A program made the translations under genes and the position numbers. Shown piece after piece: positions 1-7,280 of a stretch of 14,788 bases of DNA. The first letter of the stretch is position 1, and each line of letters starts with the position of its first letter. This DNA comes from Bacillota bacterium. GTDB lineage: Bacteria; Bacillota; Clostridia; Oscillospirales; Ruminococcaceae. The DNA is taken from NCBI GenBank assembly GCA_023413185.1, contig JAEZQD010000115.1, positions 1 through 14,788 on the forward strand. The letters are read 5' to 3'. A model generated the notes under the pieces. The model ran no database searches, was not told the DNA's origin, and worked only from the letters and a program-made list of their open reading frames with translations.

Positions 1-362
1 AAATTACTAAATTTGTAGAAGAAATCAAGACATTGACCGTTCTTGAGTTAAACGAGCTGGTAAAGGCAATCGAGGAGGAGTTCGGCGTATCCGCTGCTGC
101 TCCCGTTATGGTTGCTGGTCCTGCTGCTGGCCCCGCTGCCGCAGAGGAGAAGACCGAGTTTGACGTAATCCTCGCTGAGATTGGTGCCAACAAGATGGCA
201 GTAATCAAGGCTGTTAAGGACATCGCAGGTCTGGGCCTGAAAGAAGCGAAGGAGTTTGTCGAGTCTGCTCCTAAGGCTATTAAGGAAGGCGTATCCAAGA
301 CCGAGGCTGAAGAGCTTGCAAAGAAGCTGGAAGAAGCCGGCGCAAAGGCTGAGATTAAGTAA
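1..362 (+). CDS. rplL: 50S ribosomal protein L7/L12, 5' end outside window
   Basis: This is the stalk protein of the large ribosomal subunit, which recruits translation factors. The frame is open from base 3 to the TAA at 360-362 and gives 119 residues. It starts in the N-terminal dimerisation helix (EEIKTLTVLELNELVKAIEE), passes through an Ala/Pro-rich hinge (AAAPVMVAGPAAGPAAAEEK), and ends in the globular C-terminal domain with the family signature GLGLKEAKEFVE and closing LEEAGAKAEIK. A TTG at 33 could be taken as a start. However, the family normally has about ten more residues before this point and the frame stays open to the left edge, so the true start is a few codons outside the window. 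The gene is followed at once by stem-loops and then a convergent gene, so rpoB is not its downstream neighbour here. The identification is certain; only the start is unseen. Confidence 0.97.
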   Translation, partial: ITKFVEEIKTLTVLELNELVKAIEEEFGVSAAAPVMVAGPAAGPAAAEEKTEFDVILAEIGANKMAVIKAVKDIAGLGLKEAKEFVESAPKAIKEGVSKTEAEELAKKLEEAGAKAEIK

Positions 363-374
363 TTTAGCCTTAAA

Positions 375-418
375 CAAAGCCAAAAAGCCGCCCGACAGGG
401 CGGCTTTTTGGCTCTTTG
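375..418 (+). terminator. Intrinsic terminator after rplL
   Basis: A perfect 16-bp inverted repeat (378-393 with 398-413) has a 4-base GACA loop. The arms contain AAAAA/TTTTT next to a GC-rich top. It begins 15 bases after the rplL stop. The T-rich sequence lies mainly within the right arm and in the trailing CTTTG, so it could work in both directions. Confidence 0.85.
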
Positions 419-459
419 TCAATAGTAGTGGTGCAGGAAAAGGAAAGAATGGGAACGAG

Positions 460-501
460 AAAAGCAGCTAAGTTTGCGTTAAGCAGGCGTAGCTGCTTTT
501 T
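460..501. terminator. Second stem-loop, probable bidirectional terminator
   Basis: An 11-bp perfect stem (460-470 with 490-500) has a 19-base loop. It is flanked by AAAA on the left and TTTTT on the right. It lies between the convergent rplL and MFS genes and ends 41 bases from the MFS stop codon. It is best read as the terminator of the minus-strand operon and a back-up for rplL. The 80 bases between this stem and both genes hold nothing else I can recognise. Confidence 0.6.
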
Positions 502-541
502 GATGATTGAAAACATGCCAGGAAAGTGGTTTAGGGGGGAA

Positions 542-1825
542 CTATAAAGCATGGGTTGCCTCCAACTCTCTTACCGGCTTCATGCTGTAAAGAAGCACGG
601 ACACGACACAAATCAATACCCCCGCCAGAATAACAAGAAACCCGATTCCCCGTCCGGGGCCAATGCCAATTACCCTGCCTACACTGTTTGCAAGGGTGCC
701 GCCCTCCAGCAACATGGGTGTAAACACATAATCGGCAAGCAGTCCCGAGATTGCATACGCCCCGACATAGCCAAGCTGCGAGATGACTCCGATAAGTCCC
801 CAGGCTCTTCCTTGAACCGAATTATCTATGTTAATGCGAACCAGATAATCCATCGCAGTGTTTGCAAACGGTAGTGACGCAAAGAATAAAAAGCCGAATA
901 CGCACACCAGTACGATGTCTTCTTTTAACCCGAATAAGGCCATAAACAACCCGGTACAGAACAACGACGCCGACAATATCTTTACATACCCCTTTTTAAT
1001 GGGGATTATCCCAATCACCACACTGGAAACAAGCATACCTAAGGCGCAGATGGTTTGGGCGGTGCCAAGCGTTGCCGCGTCCTGATATGCCAGAATCATC
1101 GGTGCGCAAAGCGTCTGGATAAACCCCAGAAAGAAGGTGAGCAGTGATGTGGTGAGTAGCAGCATCAAAATGCCTTTGTTTGATGAAACGGTTTGCCAGC
1201 CATCTCTTAACTGGATTAGCATGGGAGGGGCCTTTTCTATGTCCTTCTTTTCAAGACCCTTGCGAACCACAAAGGTGGATGCCGAGGTCACAAAAAAGGT
1301 ACAGATATCAATAACCAGCAGCAGCTTGATATCCCAGTGCGTGAGCAGCAGACCCGCAATCAGGGGAGAGATTAGATACTTTGCAGAGCCTGCCGCCTGA
1401 ACAAGTCCGCTCGCCTTGGAGTACTGCTCCTCGCTCAGCAGGTCGGTTACCGACGCGCGGTAGGAAGGCTCTAGCAAGGATGAAAAAACCGAACTGATGG
1501 TCACACCCACGCAGATCTGCCACAACTGCGCTGTTCCAAGCAGCATACAGCAGAGGATATAGATAAGACCAATGGCGGAAAGGCTGTCGCCAAGAATCAT
1601 TAGTAGCCTTCGGTCATACCGGTCCGCCAATACGCCCGCAGGGGCACTCAATACCAAAGAAGGCAAAAAGGCAAGCAATGTCACAAGCGCCATTGCCGAG
1701 GCCTTGCCGGTCTGATTATACACATACACCCCAAGCCCGAAAGCGGTCAACCCGCTTCCGATTGCGGATATCAGCTGCCCGGACCATAGCAGCAGAAACT
1801 TGGTAAACGATTTATTGCTTGTCAT
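542..1825 (-). CDS. MFS efflux transporter, DHA3/macrolide-efflux type
   Basis: This is a predicted 427-residue inner-membrane exporter of the major facilitator superfamily that would move small molecules out of the cell using the proton gradient. About twelve hydrophobic segments are visible, in two halves separated by a charged loop near residues 188-210. The motif-A signature between helices 2 and 3 is clear: GVLADRYDRR at residues 64-73. The length and the opening (LLLWSGQLISAIGSGLTAFG) match the DHA3 group, which includes MefA-like macrolide and other drug exporters. The ATG at 1825 overlaps the end of the upstream tetR-like gene by 14 bases, so the two are translationally coupled and share one promoter. 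A repressor-exporter pair of this kind usually responds to the exported compound, but the substrate cannot be told from sequence. Confidence 0.9.
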   Translation of the reverse strand: MTSNKSFTKFLLLWSGQLISAIGSGLTAFGLGVYVYNQTGKASAMALVTLLAFLPSLVLSAPAGVLADRYDRRLLMILGDSLSAIGLIYILCCMLLGTAQLWQICVGVTISSVFSSLLEPSYRASVTDLLSEEQYSKASGLVQAAGSAKYLISPLIAGLLLTHWDIKLLLVIDICTFFVTSASTFVVRKGLEKKDIEKAPPMLIQLRDGWQTVSSNKGILMLLLTTSLLTFFLGFIQTLCAPMILAYQDAATLGTAQTICALGMLVSSVVIGIIPIKKGYVKILSASLFCTGLFMALFGLKEDIVLVCVFGFLFFASLPFANTAMDYLVRINIDNSVQGRAWGLIGVISQLGYVGAYAISGLLADYVFTPMLLEGGTLANSVGRVIGIGPGRGIGFLVILAGVLICVVSVLLYSMKPVRELEATHAL

Positions 1826-2459
1826 CTGTTAAATCCTCTCCAAACAGGTTTAGTACATATTTTAAGCTGCCGTTTTTTACGCCCAGCAAACGCTCAAGGT
1901 GAAATACAAACGCCAAGATGCGCTCCATGCGCGTCTCGTCGGTCAGCTCCACGGTGTCGCCGTCAAACACAGTGTGCGCGTATATCACAACCATCTCCAT
2001 ACATTCGTACGGATAGGGCGTGTTGAACAAGCCCTGTGCAACACCCTGACCGATCACCTTGGTAAGGATGGGTGTTACGCCGTTAATCACCGTTTTTCGC
2101 ATCTTCTGCTGCATCAGCGCGTTTTGCGGCTTGTGGATGTGGTGAATAATCTCTTTTCCGCTATCGCCCTGAATGTTAAGTGCCATGATTACACGAACAA
2201 TGCGCTCGTGCACCGGGATGCGCTCATCATTTCCAACTGCGTTTGCCGCGTGGAGCATCCGATCACTGTAGCGCGCAATCAGCGCGTCCATGATATCCTC
2301 TTTAGACTTAAAATGATAGTACAGCGTACCTCGGGCAATTCCTACCCGCTCCAGAATATCGTTTGTTGTAGCGTTGTCAAAGCCCTTTTGGGCAAACAGT
2401 TCGTCTGCGGCATCGAGTATCTCGTTGCGGCGGTCTTCCGGATTTTTAACGGATTTCAT
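1812..2459 (-). CDS. TetR/AcrR-family transcriptional repressor
   Basis: This is a 215-residue one-component regulator. The N-terminus is a textbook TetR DNA-binding domain: RNEILDAADELFAQKGFDNA, then TTNDILERVGIARGTLYYHF at residues 31-50, with the recognition helix ending in the conserved GTLYYHFKSKEDI. The remaining 150 or so residues are the variable, mostly helical ligand and dimerisation domain, too divergent to name a ligand. The ATG at 2459 follows an AGGAGGTG ribosome binding site (2471-2478) at a rather long spacing of 11 bases. It is the first gene of a two-gene operon with the MFS exporter and has a palindromic operator in its own promoter. Autorepression plus control of the pump is therefore the simplest reading (inference). 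Confidence 0.95.
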   Translation of the reverse strand: MKSVKNPEDRRNEILDAADELFAQKGFDNATTNDILERVGIARGTLYYHFKSKEDIMDALIARYSDRMLHAANAVGNDERIPVHERIVRVIMALNIQGDSGKEIIHHIHKPQNALMQQKMRKTVINGVTPILTKVIGQGVAQGLFNTPYPYECMEMVVIYAHTVFDGDTVELTDETRMERILAFVFHLERLLGVKNGSLKYVLNLFGEDLTDDKQ

Positions 2460-2478
2460 AATAATGTTTGCACCTCCT

Positions 2479-2507
2479 GCGTGTAGACCGACAGTCGGTC
2501 TACACGC
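2479..2507. promoter_or_regulatory. Palindromic operator, probably for the TetR-like repressor
   Basis: Two perfect 14-bp arms (2479-2492 and 2494-2507) flank a single central base. The core is GACCGACAGTCGGTC. The palindrome lies 2 bases downstream of the -10 element of the tetR-MFS promoter and ends one base before the ribosome binding site. It therefore covers the expected transcription start, a classic place for a repressor. Assignment to the adjacent regulator is inference. Confidence 0.8.
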
Positions 2508-2509
2508 CT

Positions 2510-2541
2510 ATTATACTACTATACACGGTTTTGGGTGTCAA
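2510..2541 (-). promoter_or_regulatory. Promoter of the tetR-MFS operon
   Basis: Read on the minus strand, there is a perfect TATAAT at 2515-2510 and a perfect TTGACA at 2541-2536. The spacer is 20 bases, longer than the usual 17, so the promoter may be weak or use a different -35. The operator lies directly downstream. Confidence 0.6.
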
Positions 2542-2598
2542 GCGTTATTGCAGCAGAAAAGTGTAAAAAATGTGTATTGGTATGAACCGCTCCGCGCA

Positions 2599-2627
2599 TT
2601 GTAATGAAAACCGCGGGCTGATATAAT
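2599..2627 (+). promoter_or_regulatory. Promoter of the phzF-like gene
   Basis: TTGTAA (2599-2604) and TATAAT (2622-2627) are separated by 17 bases. Transcription would start near 2634. The leader of about 60 bases includes a small 6-bp hairpin (2649-2654 with 2663-2668) and a GGGGAGAGGTGA ribosome binding site before the ATG at 2693. It is divergent from the tetR promoter, about 60 bases away. Confidence 0.7.
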
Positions 2628-2692
2628 AATAGAAAAATATAGTGCCGCCGCACCCGTAAATTGGTGCGAACGAGTAGGGGAGAGGTGACAAT

Positions 2693-3469
2693 ATGAGGTA
2701 CTATGTAGTGGATGTGTTTACGGATAAGCGGTTTCACGGCAATTCGGCGGGTGTATGCCTGCTCGATGAGCCGTTGGATGCGGCGGTGATGCAGCAGATC
2801 GCCGCGGAGAACAACCTTGCGGAGACGGCGTTTTTGCTGTACCAAGACGACCGCTTTTCCCTGCGCTGGTTTACCCCAAAGGTCGAGATAGACCTGTGCG
2901 GTCACGCGACGCTTGCCACCGCCCTTGTGCTGATGAACGAGGTAGAGAAGGATAGAAAGCGGGTGGAGTTTGATACATTAAGCGGCACATTAACCGTAAC
3001 CCGTGAGCAGGACATATTCTTGATGGATTTTCCCCGCAGAAAGCCCGTGCCCTGCGAGGTGCCCGCGCTGTTATCCAAGGCACTGGGCGCTCTGGTGCTC
3101 GAGACATACAGATCCAGAGATTTGGTTGCGGTGGTACAGTCGGAGCAGGCGGTGCGCGCACTTCGCCCCGATTTTGCGCTGCTAAAACAGCTTACCGATG
3201 TGTTTGCGGTTGTCGTTACCGCAAAGGGGGAGCGGTATGATTTTGTCTCGCGCTTTTTTGCCCCCAACGCGGGGATTGACGAAGACCCCGTTACCGGTTC
3301 ATCTCATAGCACGCTGATCCCCTTTTGGAGCGACCGGCTGGGAAAAACAGAAATGACTGCCGCTCAGCTCTCCAAGAGGGGCGGAACTCTGCTGTGCAAG
3401 GATACGGGCGAGCGGGTTATAATAGGCGGCACGGGTGTCATTTATCTTTCGGGCGAGATTACGCTCTAG
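2693..3469 (+). CDS. PhzF-family isomerase-like protein
   Basis: This is a 258-residue member of the PhzF/diaminopimelate-epimerase-fold family. The family includes phenazine-pathway isomerase PhzF and many uncharacterised proteins such as E. coli YddE. Visible signatures are VDVFTDKRFHGNSAGVC (residues 6-22), NLAETAFL with the catalytic-position Glu44, LCGHATLATA (68-77) and the C-terminal FFAPNAGIDEDPVTGSSHS (188-206). Glu44 corresponds to the active-site Glu45 of PhzF (family knowledge). The protein is slightly short for the family. No phenazine genes are nearby, so a phenazine role is not supported; substrate and pathway are unknown. The gene has its own promoter and appears monocistronic. 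The ATG is supported by a good ribosome binding site. Confidence 0.92.
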   Translation: MRYYVVDVFTDKRFHGNSAGVCLLDEPLDAAVMQQIAAENNLAETAFLLYQDDRFSLRWFTPKVEIDLCGHATLATALVLMNEVEKDRKRVEFDTLSGTLTVTREQDIFLMDFPRRKPVPCEVPALLSKALGALVLETYRSRDLVAVVQSEQAVRALRPDFALLKQLTDVFAVVVTAKGERYDFVSRFFAPNAGIDEDPVTGSSHSTLIPFWSDRLGKTEMTAAQLSKRGGTLLCKDTGERVIIGGTGVIYLSGEITL

Positions 3470-3669
3470 TCCTTGTGCGAAAGGGCACTGCAGACGGTAA
3501 TCGCACGCGCGATTATGGTGCTGACCTAGGCGAGAAAAAACCTGCGGTAAGCATGATGATACAATAATACATACATGGGAACGATTTATCGGTTGCACAA
3601 CACCCGCCCAATGAGGTAACGTATAGATATAGAACAAGTACCGATTCGGGCGGCAGGGAGGAACGCAAT
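3470..3669 (+). other. Intergenic region before galK: hairpin and weak promoter signals
   Basis: This 200-base gap contains a 7-bp hairpin, TAATCGC/GCGATTA (3498-3504 with 3509-3515), nested inside GCAC/GTGC (3485-3488 with 3518-3521). No T-run follows, so it is not a convincing terminator for the phzF-like gene. Nearer galK there is TTGCAC at 3593-3598, an imperfect palindrome around CGATTTATCG (3582-3591), and A/T-rich ATAGATAT at 3623-3630, but no well-spaced -10. The gal promoter is probably here but cannot be fixed by eye. The ribosome binding site AGGGAGG is at 3655-3661. Confidence 0.4.
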
Positions 3670-4959
3670 ATGCACACCGCACAACTCAAACAGCTGCTTG
3701 CCCAAGGGGGCCACAATGCAGCTTTTGCGACGCTATATGGCACCGACGATGGCATAATACAGGCACACAGCGCACGCTATGCCGCTGCCGCCGACCGATT
3801 CGGTGAGCTGTTTGGCACCGAGCGCGAGGTGATGCTGTTCAGCGCGCCGGGGCGTACCGAGATTGGCGGCAACCACACCGACCACCAGCGCGGGCGCGTG
3901 CTCGCGGCTGCGGTAACCCTCGACGTGATTGCGGTTACGGCTAAGAATCAGGACAACGTAATCCGCATCAAGAGCAGGGGGTACGACATGGACGCCGTAC
4001 CTCTTTCTTCGCTTGCGCCCGTTGCTTCGGAGCGAGGGCGCTCCGCCTCCCTTATCCGCGGCATTGCCGCCCGCTTTGCTGCGCTGGGCTATCGCATCGG
4101 CGGGTTTGATGCTTACACAACCTCCGACGTTCTGTCCGGCTCGGGGTTGTCCTCCTCCGCGGCGTTTGAGGTGCTGGTTGGCACTATTCTCAACCATATG
4201 TATAATGCTGGGACAATACCCGCATCTGTAATAGCGCAGATTGGTCAGTACGCCGAGAACGATTACTTCGGCAAGCCCTGCGGACTGATGGATCAAACCG
4301 CGTCGGCGGTGGGTGGCTTTGTGTCGATCGATTTTGCGGACCCCGCGGCCCCTGTTATCGAGCGCGTGGCGTTTGACCTTGTATCAAGCGGCTATACGCT
4401 GTGCATTGTGAACACCGGCGGCAGTCATGCCGACCTGACGGCGGATTACGCCGCCGTGCCCGCCGAGATGATGGCGGTTGCCGCACAGTTTGGCAAACAA
4501 TATCTGCGCGAGGTGCCGAAGGATGCGTTTTATGCACAGATTGGTGCGCTGCGAAGGAGTGTAAGCGACCGCGCCATCCTGCGTGCAATCCACTTCTTTG
4601 GCGACAACGAGCGGGTGGGTGAGCAGGCAAAGGCGCTTACAGACGGTGACATCGGTTTGTTTTTACGGCTGGTCACCGCGTCGGGACGGTCGTCGTTTGA
4701 ATACCTTCAAAACGTGTATTCCCCCACGCAGCCGGCGAAACAAGGGCTGTCCCTTGCACTCTCACTCAGCGAGCAGATACTCGGCACACACGGCGCGTGG
4801 CGGGTACACGGCGGCGGCTTTGCGGGAACGGTTCAAGCGTTTGTGCCCAACGAGCTGCTCGTACGGTACATTCAACAGATGGAGCGGGTGTTCGGCGATG
4901 GCGCATGCTTGGTTCTTTCGGTTCGCCCCGTGGGTGGCGTCCGCGTATTACCCGTGTAG
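3670..4959 (+). CDS. galK: Galactokinase, clostridial variant of the GHMP kinase family
   Basis: This 429-residue cytoplasmic kinase is predicted to phosphorylate galactose at C1, the first Leloir step. The three GHMP-kinase motifs are present. The galactokinase signature appears in altered form as SAPGRTEIGGNHTDHQRG (58-75). The ATP-binding loop is LSGSGLSSSAA (155-165), and the C-terminal motif is VHGGGFAGTVQAFVP (379-393). CGLMDQT carries the likely catalytic Asp208. The common signature is GR-x-NLIGEHTDY; here the segment reads GRTEIGGNHTDH, with Asn at the usual Glu position. I associate this variant with clostridial proteins. It is about 40 residues longer than E. coli GalK. The ATG is preceded by AGGGAGG at 8 bases. 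galT follows after 26 bases, which fixes the pathway. A related sugar such as N-acetylgalactosamine remains possible. Confidence 0.9.
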   Translation: MHTAQLKQLLAQGGHNAAFATLYGTDDGIIQAHSARYAAAADRFGELFGTEREVMLFSAPGRTEIGGNHTDHQRGRVLAAAVTLDVIAVTAKNQDNVIRIKSRGYDMDAVPLSSLAPVASERGRSASLIRGIAARFAALGYRIGGFDAYTTSDVLSGSGLSSSAAFEVLVGTILNHMYNAGTIPASVIAQIGQYAENDYFGKPCGLMDQTASAVGGFVSIDFADPAAPVIERVAFDLVSSGYTLCIVNTGGSHADLTADYAAVPAEMMAVAAQFGKQYLREVPKDAFYAQIGALRRSVSDRAILRAIHFFGDNERVGEQAKALTDGDIGLFLRLVTASGRSSFEYLQNVYSPTQPAKQGLSLALSLSEQILGTHGAWRVHGGGFAGTVQAFVPNELLVRYIQQMERVFGDGACLVLSVRPVGGVRVLPV

Positions 4960-4985
4960 AGAACGTAAACAGGAGGGCTTTAGCC

Positions 4986-5957
4986 ATGGCAGAGCTGCGC
5001 TGGCACCCACTGACGCAGGATTGGGTGATGGTCGCTTCCCACAGACAGGCACGCCCCCAGATGCCTAAGGACTGGTGCCCCTTTTGCCCCGGTTCGGGCA
5101 GGGTACCCGAGCAGTACGAGGTCTTTGCGTATGACAACGACTTTCCTGCACTATCATTAAACCCGCCGGTACCCGACGAGGCTGGAACGGACCTTTTTCG
5201 CACCGCTCCCGCGTTTGGTAAATGCGAGGTAATACTATACGCTCCGCAGCACACCGCCTGTGTGCATGAGCTGTCGGATGAGCATGTCACAAAACTTGTG
5301 GACCTGTGGTGCGAGCGGTTTGCCGTTATCTCGCAGGATGAGCGCATCAAGTACTGCTTTATCTTTGAAAACCGCGGGGACTTAGTCGGGGTGACCATGC
5401 CTCACCCCCACGGGCAGATCTACGGCTATCCGTTCATCCCCAAAAAAATAGAGCTTGAGACCGCCTCCTCAGCTCAGTATTACAAAAGCACAGGTCACTG
5501 CCTGTTCTGCGATATGCTAGGGGAGGAACAGCGGGCAAACAAGCGCATCATCTTTGAAAACAAGCACTTTGCTGTGTTTCTGCCCTTTTTCACCGAGTAT
5601 CCCTACGGCGTGTACATTATCTCAAAGGCACATAAGCCGTATATCACTAACCTGACCCACGCGGAGAAAGCAGCGCTTGCCGTTACCTTTAAGAAGACGG
5701 TGGGTATGCTCGACAGTCTGTTTGACTACGCGTTTCCCTACATGATGTGTATGCACAACGCCCCCGTGAACGGGCGGGAGTATCACGACGACTTTCATTT
5801 TCACATTGAATTTTTCTCCCCTATGCGCGCGGCGGATAAACAGAAGTTTATCGCGTCCAGCGAAACAGGTGTGTGGGCGCACTGCAACCCTACCTCTCCC
5901 GAACAAACCGCACAGGAGCTTAGGGACGCATATCGGCGTTTTGTGGGTAAAGAATGA
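4986..5957 (+). CDS. galT: Galactose-1-phosphate uridylyltransferase, class I
   Basis: This enzyme transfers UMP from UDP-glucose to galactose-1-phosphate, the second Leloir step. The 323 residues carry the active-site triad as MPHPHGQIYGYPFIP, with His140-Pro141-His142 and His142 as the uridylylated nucleophile by homology. The zinc-site pair CPFC is at 31-34. A second CLFC at 172-175 and FHFHIEFFSP at 271-279 also belong to the class I fold. The frame is open upstream to 4797, but that part lies inside galK. The ATG at 4986 has an AGGAGGG ribosome binding site (4971-4977) and begins MAELRWHPLTQDWVMVASHR, the normal family N-terminus. It is cotranscribed with galK, 26 bases downstream of it. 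Confidence 0.96.
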   Translation: MAELRWHPLTQDWVMVASHRQARPQMPKDWCPFCPGSGRVPEQYEVFAYDNDFPALSLNPPVPDEAGTDLFRTAPAFGKCEVILYAPQHTACVHELSDEHVTKLVDLWCERFAVISQDERIKYCFIFENRGDLVGVTMPHPHGQIYGYPFIPKKIELETASSAQYYKSTGHCLFCDMLGEEQRANKRIIFENKHFAVFLPFFTEYPYGVYIISKAHKPYITNLTHAEKAALAVTFKKTVGMLDSLFDYAFPYMMCMHNAPVNGREYHDDFHFHIEFFSPMRAADKQKFIASSETGVWAHCNPTSPEQTAQELRDAYRRFVGKE

Positions 5958-6009
5958 ATAACACTTCTTTGCATCACAACAACAAAGTCCATTCATATGG
6001 TCTTAATTG

Positions 6010-6018
6010 TGGTATAAT
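6010..6018 (+). promoter_or_regulatory. Internal extended -10 promoter before galE
   Basis: TGGTATAAT is a perfect -10 (6013-6018) with the extended TGn. The -35 region at the right spacing (CATTCA, near 5990) is poor, as is usual for extended -10 promoters. It lies in the 129-base galT-galE gap and would give galE a supply of transcript independent of galK-galT, in keeping with the wider need for UDP-galactose in cell-surface polymers (inference). Confidence 0.6.
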
Positions 6019-6086
6019 AATGCTATAAAACAAACGCTGCATCAGGCGATTGATAAGCAGGGAAAGAAAGGTTAGGGACAATTGAT

Positions 6087-7103
6087 ATGAAGATACTGGT
6101 TACAGGCGGTGCGGGCTTTATCGGCAGCCACACCTGCGTAGAACTGCTGGAAGCGGGGTACGAGGTTGTTGTGGTCGATAATCTCTGCAACGCAAACGAG
6201 GAGAGTATAGACCGCATTCGGGAGATTACCAAAAAAGACCTGACGTTTTACCCCGTTGATATCCGTGACAGGGACGCTCTGCGCACCGTGTATAGTGAGC
6301 ATGATATCAGTGCCGTGGTGCATTTTGCGGGGCTTAAGGCGGTTGGGGAATCGGTTATGAAGCCGCTCGAGTATTACGACAACAACGTGTACGGCACCAT
6401 TGTGCTTTGTCAGGCAATGGCGGAAGCGGGCTGCAAAACCATGGTGTTCTCCTCCTCCGCCACCGTTTACGGTTTTAAAAACCCCATTCCGTACAAAGAG
6501 GATTTTCCGACCGGCGACACCAGCAACCCGTACGGAAGCACCAAGGCGATGGTAGAGCGGGTTTTAACCGACGTGTGCGCTTCCGACCCGGACTGGAGCG
6601 TGATGCTGCTGCGTTACTTTAACCCCATCGGTGCGCACGAGAGCGGACTGATTGGAGAAAATCCCAATGGAATACCCAACAACCTACTGCCCTATGTGGC
6701 GCAGGTGGCGGTGGGCAAGCTGCCCTGTCTTAACGTGTTCGGCAACGACTACGACACCGTAGACGGCACCGGCGTGCGAGACTACATCCATGTCGTCGAC
6801 CTTGCGCTGGGGCACCTAAAAGCACTCGATTATACCGCTCACCATAAGGGGGTAGAGGCGGTGAATCTGGGTACCGGCAAGGGCACAAGCGTGCTGCAGA
6901 TCGTTAATGCCTACAGCAAGGCAAGCGGCAGGGCGATTCCTGTACAATATGCACCGCGCCGCGCGGGCGACCTTGCCGAGTACTACGGTGATACCGAAAA
7001 GGCAAAATCGCTATTGGGCTGGGAGGCTGCAAGGGGTATTGACGAGATGTGCGCCGACAGCTGGCGCTATATGCAGACGCAAATCACAGGCGAACAGCCG
7101 TAA
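6087..7103 (+). CDS. galE: UDP-glucose 4-epimerase
   Basis: This enzyme interconverts UDP-galactose and UDP-glucose, closing the Leloir cycle. The 338 residues are full length for the family. The NAD-binding Rossmann motif is GGAGFIG (7-13). The short-chain dehydrogenase catalytic residues are in place: Ser124 in FSSSATVYG, and Tyr149 and Lys153 in NPYGSTKAMVE, the same numbers as in E. coli GalE. RYFNPIGAHESGLIGE and GTGVRDYIHVVDLA are further family marks. The ATG follows an AGGGA at 8 bases. It is the last gene of the gal cluster and ends in a terminator. Confidence 0.97.
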   Translation: MKILVTGGAGFIGSHTCVELLEAGYEVVVVDNLCNANEESIDRIREITKKDLTFYPVDIRDRDALRTVYSEHDISAVVHFAGLKAVGESVMKPLEYYDNNVYGTIVLCQAMAEAGCKTMVFSSSATVYGFKNPIPYKEDFPTGDTSNPYGSTKAMVERVLTDVCASDPDWSVMLLRYFNPIGAHESGLIGENPNGIPNNLLPYVAQVAVGKLPCLNVFGNDYDTVDGTGVRDYIHVVDLALGHLKALDYTAHHKGVEAVNLGTGKGTSVLQIVNAYSKASGRAIPVQYAPRRAGDLAEYYGDTEKAKSLLGWEAARGIDEMCADSWRYMQTQITGEQP

Positions 7104-7115
7104 CGATAGTGTTTT

Positions 7116-7157
7116 AAAGCGGAAACATGGTGTTTTGCCAAGGTTTCCGCTTTCTTT
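7116..7157 (+). terminator. Intrinsic terminator after galE
   Basis: An 11-bp perfect stem, AAAGCGGAAAC (7116-7126) with GTTTCCGCTTT (7143-7153), has a 16-base loop and is followed by CTTTGTT. It starts 12 bases after the galE stop. The left flank GTTTT gives some symmetry, but no minus-strand gene ends here. Confidence 0.85.
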
Positions 7158-7158
7158 G

Positions 7159-7187
7159 TTGTACGCTGTCAGTTTTTATGATATATT
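7159..7187 (+). promoter_or_regulatory. Promoter of the GGDEF-EAL gene
   Basis: TTGTAC (7159-7164) and TATATT (7182-7187) have a 17-base spacer and an extended TG at 7179-7180. It overlaps the tail of the galE terminator. The start would be near 7194, leaving a leader of about 87 bases. Confidence 0.65.
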
Positions 7188-7240
7188 ATTACCAATGTGT
7201 TTTATGTTTATTTACATATTCTAGGCAAACGCGACAACAA

Positions 7241-7269
7241 CCTTTTTCCATAACAGTCAGGTGAAAAGG
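7241..7269 (+). promoter_or_regulatory. Possible hairpin covering the ribosome binding site
   Basis: CCTTTT (7241-7246) can pair with AAAAGG (7264-7269), which is the ribosome binding site of the GGDEF-EAL gene (AAAGGAT, 9 bases before the ATG at 7281). The stem is only 6 bp with a 17-base loop, so it is weak and may be chance. Confidence 0.3.
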
Positions 7270-7280
7270 ATAACGGTGTA

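Noticed and set aside
33..35. TTG start for rplL
   Set aside because: The frame continues to the left edge with sequence typical of L7/L12 (ITKFVEEIKT), so TTG here is an internal Leu codon.
2693..3469. Phenazine biosynthesis gene
   Set aside because: The protein is of the PhzF family, but no other phenazine gene is present and most family members have no link to phenazines.
4797..4985. Longer galT reading frame starting inside galK
   Set aside because: The extra 63 residues overlap galK, are rich in Arg and do not resemble GalT. The ATG at 4986 has a strong ribosome binding site and the normal family N-terminus.
7194..7280. c-di-GMP riboswitch before the GGDEF-EAL gene
   Set aside because: The leader is about 87 bases and A/T-rich, and lacks the conserved GEMM-I or GEMM-II core sequences and helices.
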